A stretch of 11,609 nucleotides of DNA from an uncultured Methylobacillus sp. GTDB lineage: Bacteria > Pseudomonadota > Gammaproteobacteria > Burkholderiales > Methylophilaceae. The first letter of the stretch is position 1; every line of letters starts with the position of its first letter. The notes under the pieces were generated by a model, which saw only the letters and a program-made list of their open reading frames with translations, was not told the DNA's origin and searched no databases. The DNA lies in contig CAMLDQ010000066.1 of assembly GCA_946478965.1 (NCBI GenBank), forward strand, positions 1 to 11,609. Reading direction: 5' to 3'. The translations under genes and the position numbers were made by a program. Positions 1 through 9,200 of this stretch are shown here, piece after piece.

Positions 1-376
1 ACCACAGATAGAAACTGCCGTACCAGAAGTGCCAGCCGAACAAGCGCGCCGTGATGTCGTATTCCAGCGTGATGGTGGCTGTACCGAGGAACAGCATAAT
101 GAAACCGAAGAAGATGAGTTTGTGCGCACGTCCGGCCGACTTGTCGCGGCGTACTAGGGTGCGGTGGGTGAGCATGGTCTTCGCCATGTCGCCGAAGCGG
201 TGCAGCAGTTCGCCCCACGATCCATCGGGCTGACCGCGCCGGTATTTACGGATTTGCGCGTAGGTGCCGTAGAGAAAGACGGCGATCGCCGCATAGCCGA
301 AGGCGTAGAACAAATAGATCGCCTGGGGCTGGAAATTCTCGAACAGCACTCGGGTGATTTCTCTGGGATCGCTCAT
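1..376 (-). CDS. Membrane Fe-S oxidoreductase-like protein, N-terminal part (runs off window)
   Basis: Open from an ATG at 376 to the window edge (125 codons visible); an AGGTAA ribosome site lies about 8 nt upstream. The visible part has a hydrophobic segment at about residues 20-40 (YLFYAFGYAAIAVFLYGTYA), a basic cytoplasmic loop (IRKYRR), an amphipathic stretch with a THRTLVRRDKSAGRAHK-like loop, and a second membrane segment (LIFFGFIMLFLGTATITL) followed by an aromatic-rich turn. This resembles the nitrate-reductase-gamma-like membrane domain that precedes the Fe-S and CCG domains in DgcB-type proteins and in HdrD-like ETF:quinone oxidoreductases. The Fe-S part itself lies outside the window and is not seen. 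It follows tmd by 88 nt in the same direction. TMADH in Methylophilus is known to donate electrons to ETF, so a role in passing electrons from ETF to quinone is a reasonable inference. It could instead serve another dehydrogenase. Confidence 0.72.
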   Translation of the reverse strand, partial: MSDPREITRVLFENFQPQAIYLFYAFGYAAIAVFLYGTYAQIRKYRRGQPDGSWGELLHRFGDMAKTMLTHRTLVRRDKSAGRAHKLIFFGFIMLFLGTATITLEYDITARLFGWHFWYGSFYLW

Positions 377-424
377 GGGGAGTTACCTATTCGAAATTGC
401 GTGACTGAAAAACTGTGAGCATCG

Positions 425-459
425 AAAACCGCCGCCGCGGCAAACCGCGGCGGCAGGTT
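425..459 (-). terminator. Strong GC hairpin between tmd and the next gene
   Basis: Two perfectly complementary 10-bp GC-only arms (431-440 and 445-454) enclose a 4-nt loop. The outer AACC/GGTT bases (427-430 and 456-459) extend the stem past a single bulged base. It begins 5 nt after the tmd stop codon. On the minus strand only four Ts follow, so it is a weak or leaky terminator, or a stem that stabilises the tmd message, rather than a clear full stop. The next gene has no recognisable promoter between 377 and 424 and probably depends on read-through. Confidence 0.6.
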
Positions 460-464
460 CCTTG

Positions 465-2755
<2,291 letters not shown>

Positions 2756-2804
2756 GTCGGCCTGTCCCAACGGGGTAAATCAGGAACACCTGAATTAGTC
2801 GGGG

Positions 2805-2838
2805 AATAAAAAAAGTGGGCGGATTGCTCCGCCCACTT
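2805..2838 (-). terminator. Rho-independent terminator of the APC permease
   Basis: A perfect 11-bp stem (arms 2813-2823 and 2828-2838, 4-nt loop) is followed on the minus strand by a run of seven Ts (2808-2814, partly overlapping the stem base). It lies about 40 nt after the permease stop codon and isolates the permease transcript from tmd, whose promoter starts about 50 bp further on. A smaller hairpin (2846-2851 with 2860-2865) precedes it. Confidence 0.92.
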
Positions 2839-2878
2839 CGAGGCACGCCTGCGGGAAGACAGGCGGGAGGTTGCTGCG

Positions 2879-4576
2879 TTACAGGCTGTGGAAGAAGTAC
2901 ACCACCAGTACGCCTGCACCGAGGGCTACGTACGGCAGGATGCCCGCGCGGTTGGTAACCCCTGTCTCATTGGAGGCCAGGTGCATGTCTTCCAACATGG
3001 CTTTCGGGAACACGCCCTTATCCTGAACGAAGTGACGGTAGATGAAGACCGGAACGATCAGCGAGGCGAAGATCAAGCCGGTCTTGAGAGTACCGGCGCC
3101 CCACACATCGGCACCCAGGCCCATCATCGACAGATTCACGTAGCCCAGCAATGCGCCGCTCAGCAACAGGAGCGTAGGTGCCTTGTAGGGACGATCCCAG
3201 TTCGGACGATCCATGCGATGGATCCAGCCGGAGTTCAGGTTGAGGAAGTTGAAGATGATGTAACCGACGTTGGACGCAGCCAGCACGAACACGTAGTCGG
3301 ACATCAACAGCAGAACCAGGTTGAAGCAGAGGTCGGTCCACATCGCACGGGTCGGTGCGCCGTGTTCGTTGACGTGGGAGAGATACTTGGGCAACCAACC
3401 GTCTACGGAGGCCTGGTACAACGTACGTGAAGAACCGGCCATCGAGGTCATGATGGACAGCATGAGCGCGAGCACCAGCATCACTACCAGCACACCACCG
3501 ATGAACTTACCGCCGCCCAGCATGTTGGAAAGCACTGCCGCAACACCCATGCCGCTGTAGATATCGGGAGCGAGCATACCGTTGTACACCGCAGGCGTCG
3601 TTACCTTGCCGGCGGCATCGGTAACTGCAGGGGTGACCAGGTGACCCAGGCCGAGGTGACCTTGGAAAGCGATCGGCACCAGGGTGAATACTGCGATACA
3701 CAGCAAGCCGGAGTAGAAAATGGCCTTGAAGGTGTCGGTCTTGGGGTTCTTGAATTCACGGGTATAGCAGACGGCGGTTTCGAAACCGTAGGTCGACCAG
3801 GCTGCGATGAACAGGCCACCCGCCATCAATTTCCAGCCTTCGATGCCCCATACGCCGTCGATCACGTTACCGGCAGGGTCATAAGCCAGCGGTGCGAACG
3901 GGAAGAAGTGCGCTTGCGGGATATCGCCGGTGAAGATCGGCACCAGGCCGATGAGCATCAGCGGGATCAGGGCGGTGATACCGAGGACCAATGTCGCCTT
4001 GGCGGAACGCAGGATACCGCCGTGCTGAATGGCGAACACCGTCAGCAAGACCGCCGCGCCCAGGATGAAGGTGGCATTGATGCGGAGCACCAGGCCATCC
4101 TTGATCGCACCGAGGTCGAGCAGGGTGATTTGCCAGGTATTGATAACTGCGTCGGGGGCGAACAATGCATTGAGCATGTAACCCGCCGCGAGGCCCGATC
4201 CGATGGCGAGCACGGGAGACCAGGCGAACCAGTTACACCAGACCGAGACCGGCGCGATGAACTTACTGTACTTGACCCAGGCGATGGCGCCGTAAACCGA
4301 TGCGCCGCCGGACTTATGCGGGAACAGGCCGGCGATTTCGGCATAGGTAAATGCCTGGATGAAGCCGAAGCCGATCGACAGCATCCAGACGATCCACGAC
4401 GGTTTGCCTACGGTTGCCGCGATCGCGCCGATCGAGAACAGCACGAGGGCAGGCACGCCGCTGGCTACCCAGAACGCGCCTTTCCAGTCGATCTTGCGAT
4501 GCAGTGTTGCATTTTGCGCGACCACATCATCGGCAAGGTCTGCCGTGATCGCGTCCATTACTGGTGGATTTTTCAA
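2879..4576 (-). CDS. APC-superfamily amino acid/amine permease
   Basis: A 565-residue polytopic membrane protein with about 12 hydrophobic spans. The N-terminal third carries the amino acid/polyamine/organocation (APC) signature: GKPSWIVWMLSIGF, then FTYAEIAGLFPHKSGGASVYG at about residues 76-96, and later a GWKLMAGGLFIAAWSTYGFETA span and a SSRTLYQASVDGWLPK loop typical of the family. Substrate cannot be read from sequence. Its position between the reductase and tmd, and the regulatory motif shared with tmd, make trimethylamine or a related methylated amine a reasonable candidate (inference). The start is ambiguous. The upstream start is TTG at 4576 with an AAGGGG ribosome site 6 nt away; an ATG at 4558 would shorten it by six residues but has no evident ribosome site. 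I prefer the TTG. It has its own promoter (4714-4773) and terminator (2805-2838), so it is monocistronic. Confidence 0.92.
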   Translation of the reverse strand: MKNPPVMDAITADLADDVVAQNATLHRKIDWKGAFWVASGVPALVLFSIGAIAATVGKPSWIVWMLSIGFGFIQAFTYAEIAGLFPHKSGGASVYGAIAWVKYSKFIAPVSVWCNWFAWSPVLAIGSGLAAGYMLNALFAPDAVINTWQITLLDLGAIKDGLVLRINATFILGAAVLLTVFAIQHGGILRSAKATLVLGITALIPLMLIGLVPIFTGDIPQAHFFPFAPLAYDPAGNVIDGVWGIEGWKLMAGGLFIAAWSTYGFETAVCYTREFKNPKTDTFKAIFYSGLLCIAVFTLVPIAFQGHLGLGHLVTPAVTDAAGKVTTPAVYNGMLAPDIYSGMGVAAVLSNMLGGGKFIGGVLVVMLVLALMLSIMTSMAGSSRTLYQASVDGWLPKYLSHVNEHGAPTRAMWTDLCFNLVLLLMSDYVFVLAASNVGYIIFNFLNLNSGWIHRMDRPNWDRPYKAPTLLLLSGALLGYVNLSMMGLGADVWGAGTLKTGLIFASLIVPVFIYRHFVQDKGVFPKAMLEDMHLASNETGVTNRAGILPYVALGAGVLVVYFFHSL

Positions 4577-4713
4577 TTTGAACCCCTTTACGTTAGTCGG
4601 TTGACGACGATGCCTAAAAAACCCAACCCCCCTCTTCCCACATCGCCGTTGTTACCTGGTGCCCTTGAAATTTCATATTTTTAATTGACATGCACAACTT
4701 CTGCATTAAGTTC

Positions 4714-4773
4714 ATTCTGCGGATTTCCCGCATGCCCCAACAATTCCCTTTACGGATTACTCCTTAAGAGGTA
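4714..4773 (-). promoter_or_regulatory. Promoter B of the permease with 7-2-7 dyad
   Basis: Plus-strand dyad TACTCCT-TA-AGAGGTA at 4758-4773, the most NarL-like of the four copies, since both halves fit TACYYMT. GAATTGT follows 11 bp downstream on the minus strand (4740-4746). Predicted -35 is TTGTTG (4738-4743) and -10 is CAGAAT (4714-4719), with an 18-bp spacer. Transcription would begin near 4707 and leave a leader of about 130 nt before the permease start. That leader is AT-rich, has a small hairpin (ATGCA/TGCAT arms) and a T6 run around 4615-4620 after a G-rich stretch, but no convincing attenuator stem. Confidence 0.6.
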
Positions 4774-4846
4774 ATGGGATTTTGTTATCTTTTTTAGCAT
4801 ACTCATTTGGCATGATCTCCCCAGACATCCAGGGCGCTTCGGTCAT
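4757..4846 (-). CDS. Possible 29-residue small ORF after the reductase
   Basis: An ATG overlaps the reductase stop codon (ATGA arrangement) and opens 29 codons ending at 4757: MTEAPWMSGEIMPNEYAKKD and then NKIPLPLKE. The overlap would allow translational coupling. A GGGGAG sequence just before the in-frame ATG at 4813 could serve a shorter 18-residue form. There is no recognised family, signal or membrane segment, and its last five codons coincide with the regulatory dyad of promoter B. It may therefore be chance. Confidence 0.22.
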   Translation of the reverse strand: MTEAPWMSGEIMPNEYAKKDNKIPLPLKE

Positions 4847-5595
4847 GCCGCACGGGCTGTCTTGATGCAGAGTTCCTCCGGCCGCACCATATCCGAGAGC
4901 ACCGCCTCCGGCGGCACGCCTGCGTCTACCGCAACCTGAGCCGCATCGCGCACCATATCGATATTGCCGCTCAAATACACCAGCCACTGCGAAGATAGCG
5001 GGATCTGCAGCAACGCCAGGTTGGAAGCTCTTCCGTACTGGCCGTGTTCGGGCAGCCGCTCGCGCGATAGGCAAGGCGAATAGTGAAAATTCCGGTTGAG
5101 GCTGGATAAGGCGCGCAGCTGCTCCGTCAGATAGAGCTCTTCGCGGTAGCGTACGCCGTGATAAAGATGGATCTCGCCGCGATGACCTTGCCGCAAGGCT
5201 TCGCGCGCCATTCCGTAGAGCGGGGCCAGGCCGGAACCCGTGCCGATCATGAGAATAGGCTGGTCGAAACGGCTAGGCGTGTAAAAACTCCTGCCTTGCG
5301 GCCTCTCGATGTACAACGTGTCGCCGGGACGCATTTCTTCATGCAGCCAGCGGCTGACTTCGCTACCCGCAACGCACTTGACGTGAAGTTGCAATTCGCC
5401 GTCGATGCTGGGGGCACTGGCCAGTGAAAAGCTCTTGACCCGGTGCTCGTCGATCCACACGCGGATGTATTGCCCTGCCTTGTAATCGGAGACCTCCGGA
5501 CAGGACAGCCTGATGCCGATAATCCCCGGCGTGAGTTCCGCAACACGTATGACGGTTGCTTTTAGCCGATGGTCGATTGGATGTGCCGATTTCAT
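4843..5595 (-). CDS. FAD/NAD(P)H-dependent oxidoreductase of the ferredoxin-reductase family
   Basis: A 250-residue soluble flavoprotein reductase with a FAD-binding beta-barrel (about 1-105) and an NAD(P)-binding domain (about 112-250). The flavin-phosphate motif is present as KSFSLAS (54-60), with Lys and Phe where RxYS is usual. The pyridine-nucleotide loop is GTGSGLAPLYGMA (118-130). The usual C-terminal CGPPxM is replaced by LSGNIDMV (208-215), so the typical cysteine is a serine. No 2Fe-2S domain is fused, so it resembles Fre/flavodoxin-reductase-like proteins and must reduce a separate flavin or carrier. I chose the ATG at 5595, which has an AGGA ribosome site 8 nt upstream. An in-frame TTG at 5634 is less likely because it falls inside the predicted -10 box. 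It has its own promoter of the type found before tmd, which suggests a role in amine metabolism; the partner is unknown. Confidence 0.85.
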   Translation of the reverse strand: MKSAHPIDHRLKATVIRVAELTPGIIGIRLSCPEVSDYKAGQYIRVWIDEHRVKSFSLASAPSIDGELQLHVKCVAGSEVSRWLHEEMRPGDTLYIERPQGRSFYTPSRFDQPILMIGTGSGLAPLYGMAREALRQGHRGEIHLYHGVRYREELYLTEQLRALSSLNRNFHYSPCLSRERLPEHGQYGRASNLALLQIPLSSQWLVYLSGNIDMVRDAAQVAVDAGVPPEAVLSDMVRPEELCIKTARAA

Positions 5596-5632
5596 GGCCG
5601 ATTTCCTGTCGCTATTGCTGGGAATAACGGAC

Positions 5633-5691
5633 AAGATACCGGCATCCGGCGATGGAAATAATTGTGTTGAAGAAGTACTCCCATGGTGGTA
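5633..5691 (-). promoter_or_regulatory. Promoter D of the reductase with 7-2-7 dyad
   Basis: Plus-strand dyad TACTCCC-AT-GGTGGTA at 5676-5691. Eleven bp downstream on the minus strand is CAATTAT (5658-5664), which matches GAATTGT at five of seven positions. Predicted -35 is TTATTT (5656-5661) and -10 is TATCTT (5633-5638), with a 17-bp spacer; transcription would start near 5626, about 30 nt before the ATG at 5595. The left arm TACTCCCA (5676-5683) is also repeated exactly inverted as TGGGAGTA at 5697-5704. Confidence 0.55.
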
Positions 5692-5721
5692 TCCCGTGGG
5701 AGTAAGAACTTGGAAGCTGCT

Positions 5722-5835
5722 TTACTGATAGCGGCTGACGAAGCGCCGGGCGCAGTAAAGACAGAGCCCGCTGCATGCGCCGATGATGATCACCGCCAGG
5801 ATATCGGCATTCGGATAGCCCCAGAACTCGCTCAT
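5722..5835 (-). CDS. 37-residue single-span membrane peptide
   Basis: Starts at an ATG at 5835 with AAAGG about 8 nt upstream, 28 nt after the preceding gene. The peptide has a short polar N-terminus (MSEFWGYPNAD), one hydrophobic span at about residues 11-28 (ILAVIIIGACSGLCLYCA) with three cysteines in or near it, and a basic end (RRFVSRYQ). This layout fits an N-out/C-in membrane peptide by the positive-inside rule. It is the last gene of the folE2 operon. I recognise no family. The function is unknown; a partner of the DMT transporter two genes upstream is possible. Confidence 0.6.
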   Translation of the reverse strand: MSEFWGYPNADILAVIIIGACSGLCLYCARRFVSRYQ

Positions 5836-5863
5836 CGCACGGCCTTTCGAACTTTTGCAAACA

Positions 5864-6157
5864 TCAGGGATAAGCCAGCAAACCGGTATCGCGCATGCGC
5901 GAACGGCCGAATTCGGAGAGCCGCCAGTTGAATCGCAAGCTTCCGGGTATCGTGGGGGTACGGTCGTCGAGCCGGCTGGAAACGCGCACGATGAGACCTG
6001 CTGCCGCCAATTCATCCAGCGCCACGCGGATGCTGTTGACCCAATAGTCGCCCGAGAGGTTGTATTCCTTGAGGACCTTGGAAATTAAATCGCTATCCCA
6101 AATGCTCGCAGCCTTGCTGATTTCGACGAGCAGAAAACCTTTCTGATGCAGTTTCAC
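5864..6157 (-). CDS. Small winged-helix-like protein
   Basis: 97 residues beginning at a GTG whose TGA overlap (GTGA) couples it to the end of the transporter gene; GGAGGGG lies 2-7 nt upstream and supports this start. A helix around 17-31 (SIWDSDLISKVLKEY), a second helix around 37-53 (DYWVNSIRVALDELAAAG) and a beta-like stretch (LIVRVSSRL, then LRFNWRLSEFGRSRM) look like a winged helix-turn-helix of the PadR/MarR size class. No dimerisation extension or ligand domain is present. It may be a DNA-binding protein acting on its own operon, or a protein-interaction winged helix. The assignment rests on pattern only. Confidence 0.7.
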   Translation of the reverse strand: MKLHQKGFLLVEISKAASIWDSDLISKVLKEYNLSGDYWVNSIRVALDELAAAGLIVRVSSRLDDRTPTIPGSLRFNWRLSEFGRSRMRDTGLLAYP

Positions 6158-7218
6158 GTCCCCTCCTCCACAGGACCGACCTCACGTAGTTGCGCGACGG
6201 ATTCCGCCGACTCTCCGAACATGACGAAACTGCCCAGCACCGTCAGCGCCAACCCGACCAGGAAATACCATTGCGGCAGTTGCAGCGTAAACGCTGCGAT
6301 GAAAATCAAGGCGAACACTGCGTACAGATTGCCTACCGCCTCGCCGCGACCGACTCCGATCAGGCTGAAACTCTTGTAGAAGGCGGTATAGCAATAGGCG
6401 TGACACGCGGCCGCCAGGAAAATCCACAACATGGCTCGGCTTTCCGTCACGGTAGAAAGAATCAGCGAACCGATAGGCAAGTCGGTAAAGATCGCCAGCA
6501 GCGGCAGGATCAACAGCCCCCAGAACAAAATCTCGAAGCTGAACCGGCATTGAATGCCCACGTCTGGATCGGTCACATCCATTGCACGAGCTGCGACCGC
6601 CCCCTCGGCTCCCCAGCCGATCGCCGACATGATGCCGCCGACATACCCCAGCCAGGCATGGCTGCCGGAAAGATCCATCTCGCCCAGCAGCCCCGGTCCG
6701 TAGATGACCATGCCGCCCAGGATGATGATGCTCATGCCGATGGCCGCCTGGCGGGAGATTTTTTCCTTGTACCAAAGCGTGGCGATCACCGCGCCGACCA
6801 CGGGGTAGAACAGCGAGGTAATCGCCGCGAACACTGGGCCGACATAGCCCATGGCCATATAGGAACCGAAAATCGCCATCGGCCCGCCGAACAGGGAGGC
6901 CAGCGCATACCACTTCGATATCTTGCGAAAGCGCACCATGGTGCGCCCGTAATCGCGCAGCTTACCCAGCACGCCGTTCCACAACAGCAGGAACAGCATC
7001 ACGGTGATGGCATGGATCCAAGTCATCACCGCGGTCGCCGCCAACCGTAGCGATTGATCGTCTGCGGCAATCAGCGAAAAGGGCTGTTCGTACCACAGCG
7101 CGGTGCCCGGCACATACCAGGCACCCCATAGCACCGCCGTCCATAGCGCCCACATGAAGCCCCAGCGCTGGTTGCGAGCATGATGCCGGTGTATAGCCAG
7201 TTCCAGGGCGTTGCTCAT
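6154..7218 (-). CDS. DMT-superfamily (EamA-like) transporter
   Basis: 354 residues from the ATG at 7218, which is 8 nt past the ribBX stop. The reading frame stays open further upstream inside ribBX, but that extension is polar, arginine-rich and clearly out of frame with the true gene there. Ten hydrophobic spans are visible, roughly 21-43, 60-82, 102-125, 128-150, 157-178, 188-210, 229-251, 262-286, 292-311 and 317-336. They form two repeats of five, as in drug/metabolite transporters. Substrate is not evident. Being sandwiched between ribBX and a winged-helix gene suggests a flavin- or pterin-related compound, as some DMT members (RibN) carry riboflavin, but this is inference only; it is larger than RibN. 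Confidence 0.92.
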   Translation of the reverse strand: MSNALELAIHRHHARNQRWGFMWALWTAVLWGAWYVPGTALWYEQPFSLIAADDQSLRLAATAVMTWIHAITVMLFLLLWNGVLGKLRDYGRTMVRFRKISKWYALASLFGGPMAIFGSYMAMGYVGPVFAAITSLFYPVVGAVIATLWYKEKISRQAAIGMSIIILGGMVIYGPGLLGEMDLSGSHAWLGYVGGIMSAIGWGAEGAVAARAMDVTDPDVGIQCRFSFEILFWGLLILPLLAIFTDLPIGSLILSTVTESRAMLWIFLAAACHAYCYTAFYKSFSLIGVGRGEAVGNLYAVFALIFIAAFTLQLPQWYFLVGLALTVLGSFVMFGESAESVAQLREVGPVEEGT

Positions 7219-7226
7219 ACCATCGC

Positions 7227-8360
7227 TCAAACGTTCAGGAAACCGGTCACTTCCAGGCCGAAACCGGCCATGCTCGGCATCTTGCGAGGCGCCGTCATGA
7301 GGCGCATTTTGGTAACGCCGAGATCGCGCAGGATTTGAGCACCAATGCCGTAGTCGCGCAGCTCGTGCTTGACCCGAACCGGCTCGCCGGCAAAACGCAC
7401 GCGGTCGATCAAATCGCCATTGCCCTCGGGGCGCCGCAACAGCACGATGACGCCGCAGCCTTCCGCCGCGATCGTCCGCATCGCCTGCGGCACGCTCCAC
7501 GCATGGGCCTGGCTGTCGCCGTCGAGCAGATCGAGGACCGACAGCGGTTCGTGCACCCGCACCAGGATTTCCTCACCGGGCACCGGCTCGCCTTTCACAA
7601 GCGCGAGGTGGGTTTCGTCGGCGGTCCGGTCATGATAGGCGATCAGCCTGAACTCGCCGTGGGCCGTCTCGATCACGCGCTCGGCCGCACGTTCCACCAG
7701 GGTTTCGTTCTCGCTCCGGTAGCGGATCAGGTCGGCGATGGTGCCGATCTTGAGGCCGTGCACCGCGGCGAATTCGCGCAAGTCGGGCAAGCGCGCCATG
7801 CTGCCGTCGTCCTTGAGGATCTCGCAGATCACGGCGGCAGGCTCGAGCCCCGCCATGCGGGCCAGATCGCAGCCGGCCTCGGTATGGCCAGCACGCACCA
7901 GCACGCCGTCGTTTTGCGCGATGAGCGGGAACACATGCCCGGGGCTGACGATATCCTCAGGACGTGCCTCGGCGGCCACCGCGGTGAGGATGGTATGCGA
8001 GCGGTCGGCCGCGGAAATGCCGGTAGTGACACCTTGCGCGGCTTCGATCGACGCCGTGAAATTAGTGCCCAGGCGCGTCCCGTTGCGCTGCACCATGGGG
8101 GACAGGCCGAGACGGTCGCAACGGTCTTGCGTCAGCGTCAGGCAAATCAGCCCCCGCCCGTGCTTGGCCATGAAATTGATGTTTTGCTGCGTGGCGAACT
8201 CGGCACCGAGCACCAAATCACCTTCATTCTCGCGGTCTTCCTCATCCACCAGCACGACCATCTTGCCGGCGCGGATGTCCTCGATGATCTCGGTAATCGG
8301 GCTGATGCCGGGGGCCAGCAGCCCGTCGAAGCCCAGAAATGCTGGATTGATGTCGTTCAT
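7227..8360 (-). CDS. ribB: 3,4-dihydroxy-2-butanone 4-phosphate synthase with degenerate GTP cyclohydrolase II domain (RibBX type)
   Basis: Converts ribulose 5-phosphate to 3,4-dihydroxy-2-butanone 4-phosphate plus formate in riboflavin synthesis. Residues 20-212 form an intact RibB domain: acidic loop [11 protein letters not shown] (39-49), GTRLGTNFT (94-102), the HT triad region SHTI (121-124), [11 protein letters not shown] (136-146) and [10 protein letters not shown] (158-167). Residues about 218-377 look like the RibA (GTP cyclohydrolase II) fold, but the three zinc-binding cysteines and the usual SLRCDCG-like stretch are absent; the corresponding region reads [13 protein letters not shown]. 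The second domain is therefore probably not a cyclohydrolase, as known for many proteobacterial RibBX proteins, and a separate ribA would be needed elsewhere. The ATG overlaps the folE2 stop (ATGA) and has GAGGG 8 nt upstream. Confidence 0.95.
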   Translation of the reverse strand: MNDINPAFLGFDGLLAPGISPITEIIEDIRAGKMVVLVDEEDRENEGDLVLGAEFATQQNINFMAKHGRGLICLTLTQDRCDRLGLSPMVQRNGTRLGTNFTASIEAAQGVTTGISAADRSHTILTAVAAEARPEDIVSPGHVFPLIAQNDGVLVRAGHTEAGCDLARMAGLEPAAVICEILKDDGSMARLPDLREFAAVHGLKIGTIADLIRYRSENETLVERAAERVIETAHGEFRLIAYHDRTADETHLALVKGEPVPGEEILVRVHEPLSVLDLLDGDSQAHAWSVPQAMRTIAAEGCGVIVLLRRPEGNGDLIDRVRFAGEPVRVKHELRDYGIGAQILRDLGVTKMRLMTAPRKMPSMAGFGLEVTGFLNV

Positions 8361-9154
8361 GACTGCTTGCCCTCAATCACCGCATAGGCCGAGTGATTGT
8401 GGATGGACTCGAAGTTCTCGCATTCCACGGTATAGGCACCGAGGCGCGATTCCGCATTAAGCTGGGCCGCGACGTCGCGCACCATGTCTTCCACGAACTT
8501 GGGATTGTCGTAGGCCAGCTCAGTCACGTATTTCTCGTCCGGGCGTTTCAGCAAGCCGTACAGCTCGCTCGATGCCTGGCCTTCCACCAGGCCGATAATG
8601 TCTTCCACCCAGATGAACTCGTTGATCTTCGCTGTTACCGTGACGTGCGAACGCTGGTTGTGCGCGCCGTAGTCGGAAATCTTCTTGGAGCACGGGCACA
8701 GGCTGGTGACCGGTACCAGGACCTTCACCGTGATGCTGTACTCGCCGTTCTTGACCTCGCCGATGAAGGTGACGTCATAGTCCAGCAGGCTGGTCACCCC
8801 GGACACCGGGGCCGACTTGTTGATGAAGTAGGGAAAACTCATCTCGATGAGCCCGGACTGGGCTTCGAGGCGATGGGCCATCTCGCGCAGGATGGATTCA
8901 AAATTCTCCATGGAAATCTCGCGGTCGTTGACGTTGAGCATCTCCACGAAGCGCGACATATGCGTGCCCTTGAAGTGATGGGGCAGATGGACGTACATAT
9001 TGAACATCGCCACCGTGTGCTGCACGCCGCCGCTCTTGTCCTTGACCTTGACCGGGTGACGCATGGACTTGATACCGACCTTGTCGATGGCAAGATGCCG
9101 TGTATCCACCATGCCCTGGACATCTTCTATAGGAAAGTCGACGACTTGATTCAT
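8357..9154 (-). CDS. folE2: GTP cyclohydrolase FolE2 (type IB)
   Basis: Makes 7,8-dihydroneopterin triphosphate from GTP, the first step of folate and other pterin pathways; the type IB enzyme does not require zinc strictly. The 265 residues show the N-terminal [13 protein letters not shown] (16-28), [13 protein letters not shown] (57-69), the Cys-rich [10 protein letters not shown] (151-160) and the GAHNQRSHV segment (163-171) typical of the family. Length is normal. I chose the ATG at 9154, with a GGGG-containing ribosome site 7 nt upstream; an in-frame TTG at 9175 would add seven residues. It heads a tightly coupled operon with ribBX. In methylotrophs the product can also feed tetrahydromethanopterin; which pathway applies here is not shown. 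Confidence 0.95.
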   Translation of the reverse strand: MNQVVDFPIEDVQGMVDTRHLAIDKVGIKSMRHPVKVKDKSGGVQHTVAMFNMYVHLPHHFKGTHMSRFVEMLNVNDREISMENFESILREMAHRLEAQSGLIEMSFPYFINKSAPVSGVTSLLDYDVTFIGEVKNGEYSITVKVLVPVTSLCPCSKKISDYGAHNQRSHVTVTAKINEFIWVEDIIGLVEGQASSELYGLLKRPDEKYVTELAYDNPKFVEDMVRDVAAQLNAESRLGAYTVECENFESIHNHSAYAVIEGKQS

Positions 9155-9200
9155 TTGTTTGCCCCACTCATTCAACTGATTTCCGGTTCAGCGCCGCCGT

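Noticed and set aside
3641..4684. Plus-strand open frame opposite the APC permease
   Set aside because: The translation is charged and repetitive (D/R/E/H/Q) with no domain; the opposite strand encodes a clear membrane permease.
4684..4712. TTGACA-containing promoter-like sequence on the plus strand
   Set aside because: The downstream hexamer is poor and no plus-strand gene follows.
4614..4715. 33-codon minus-strand frame in the permease leader (starting MNLMQKLCMS), a possible leader peptide
   Set aside because: Its first ATG overlaps the predicted -10 box, internal ATGs lack ribosome sites, and no attenuator stem follows.
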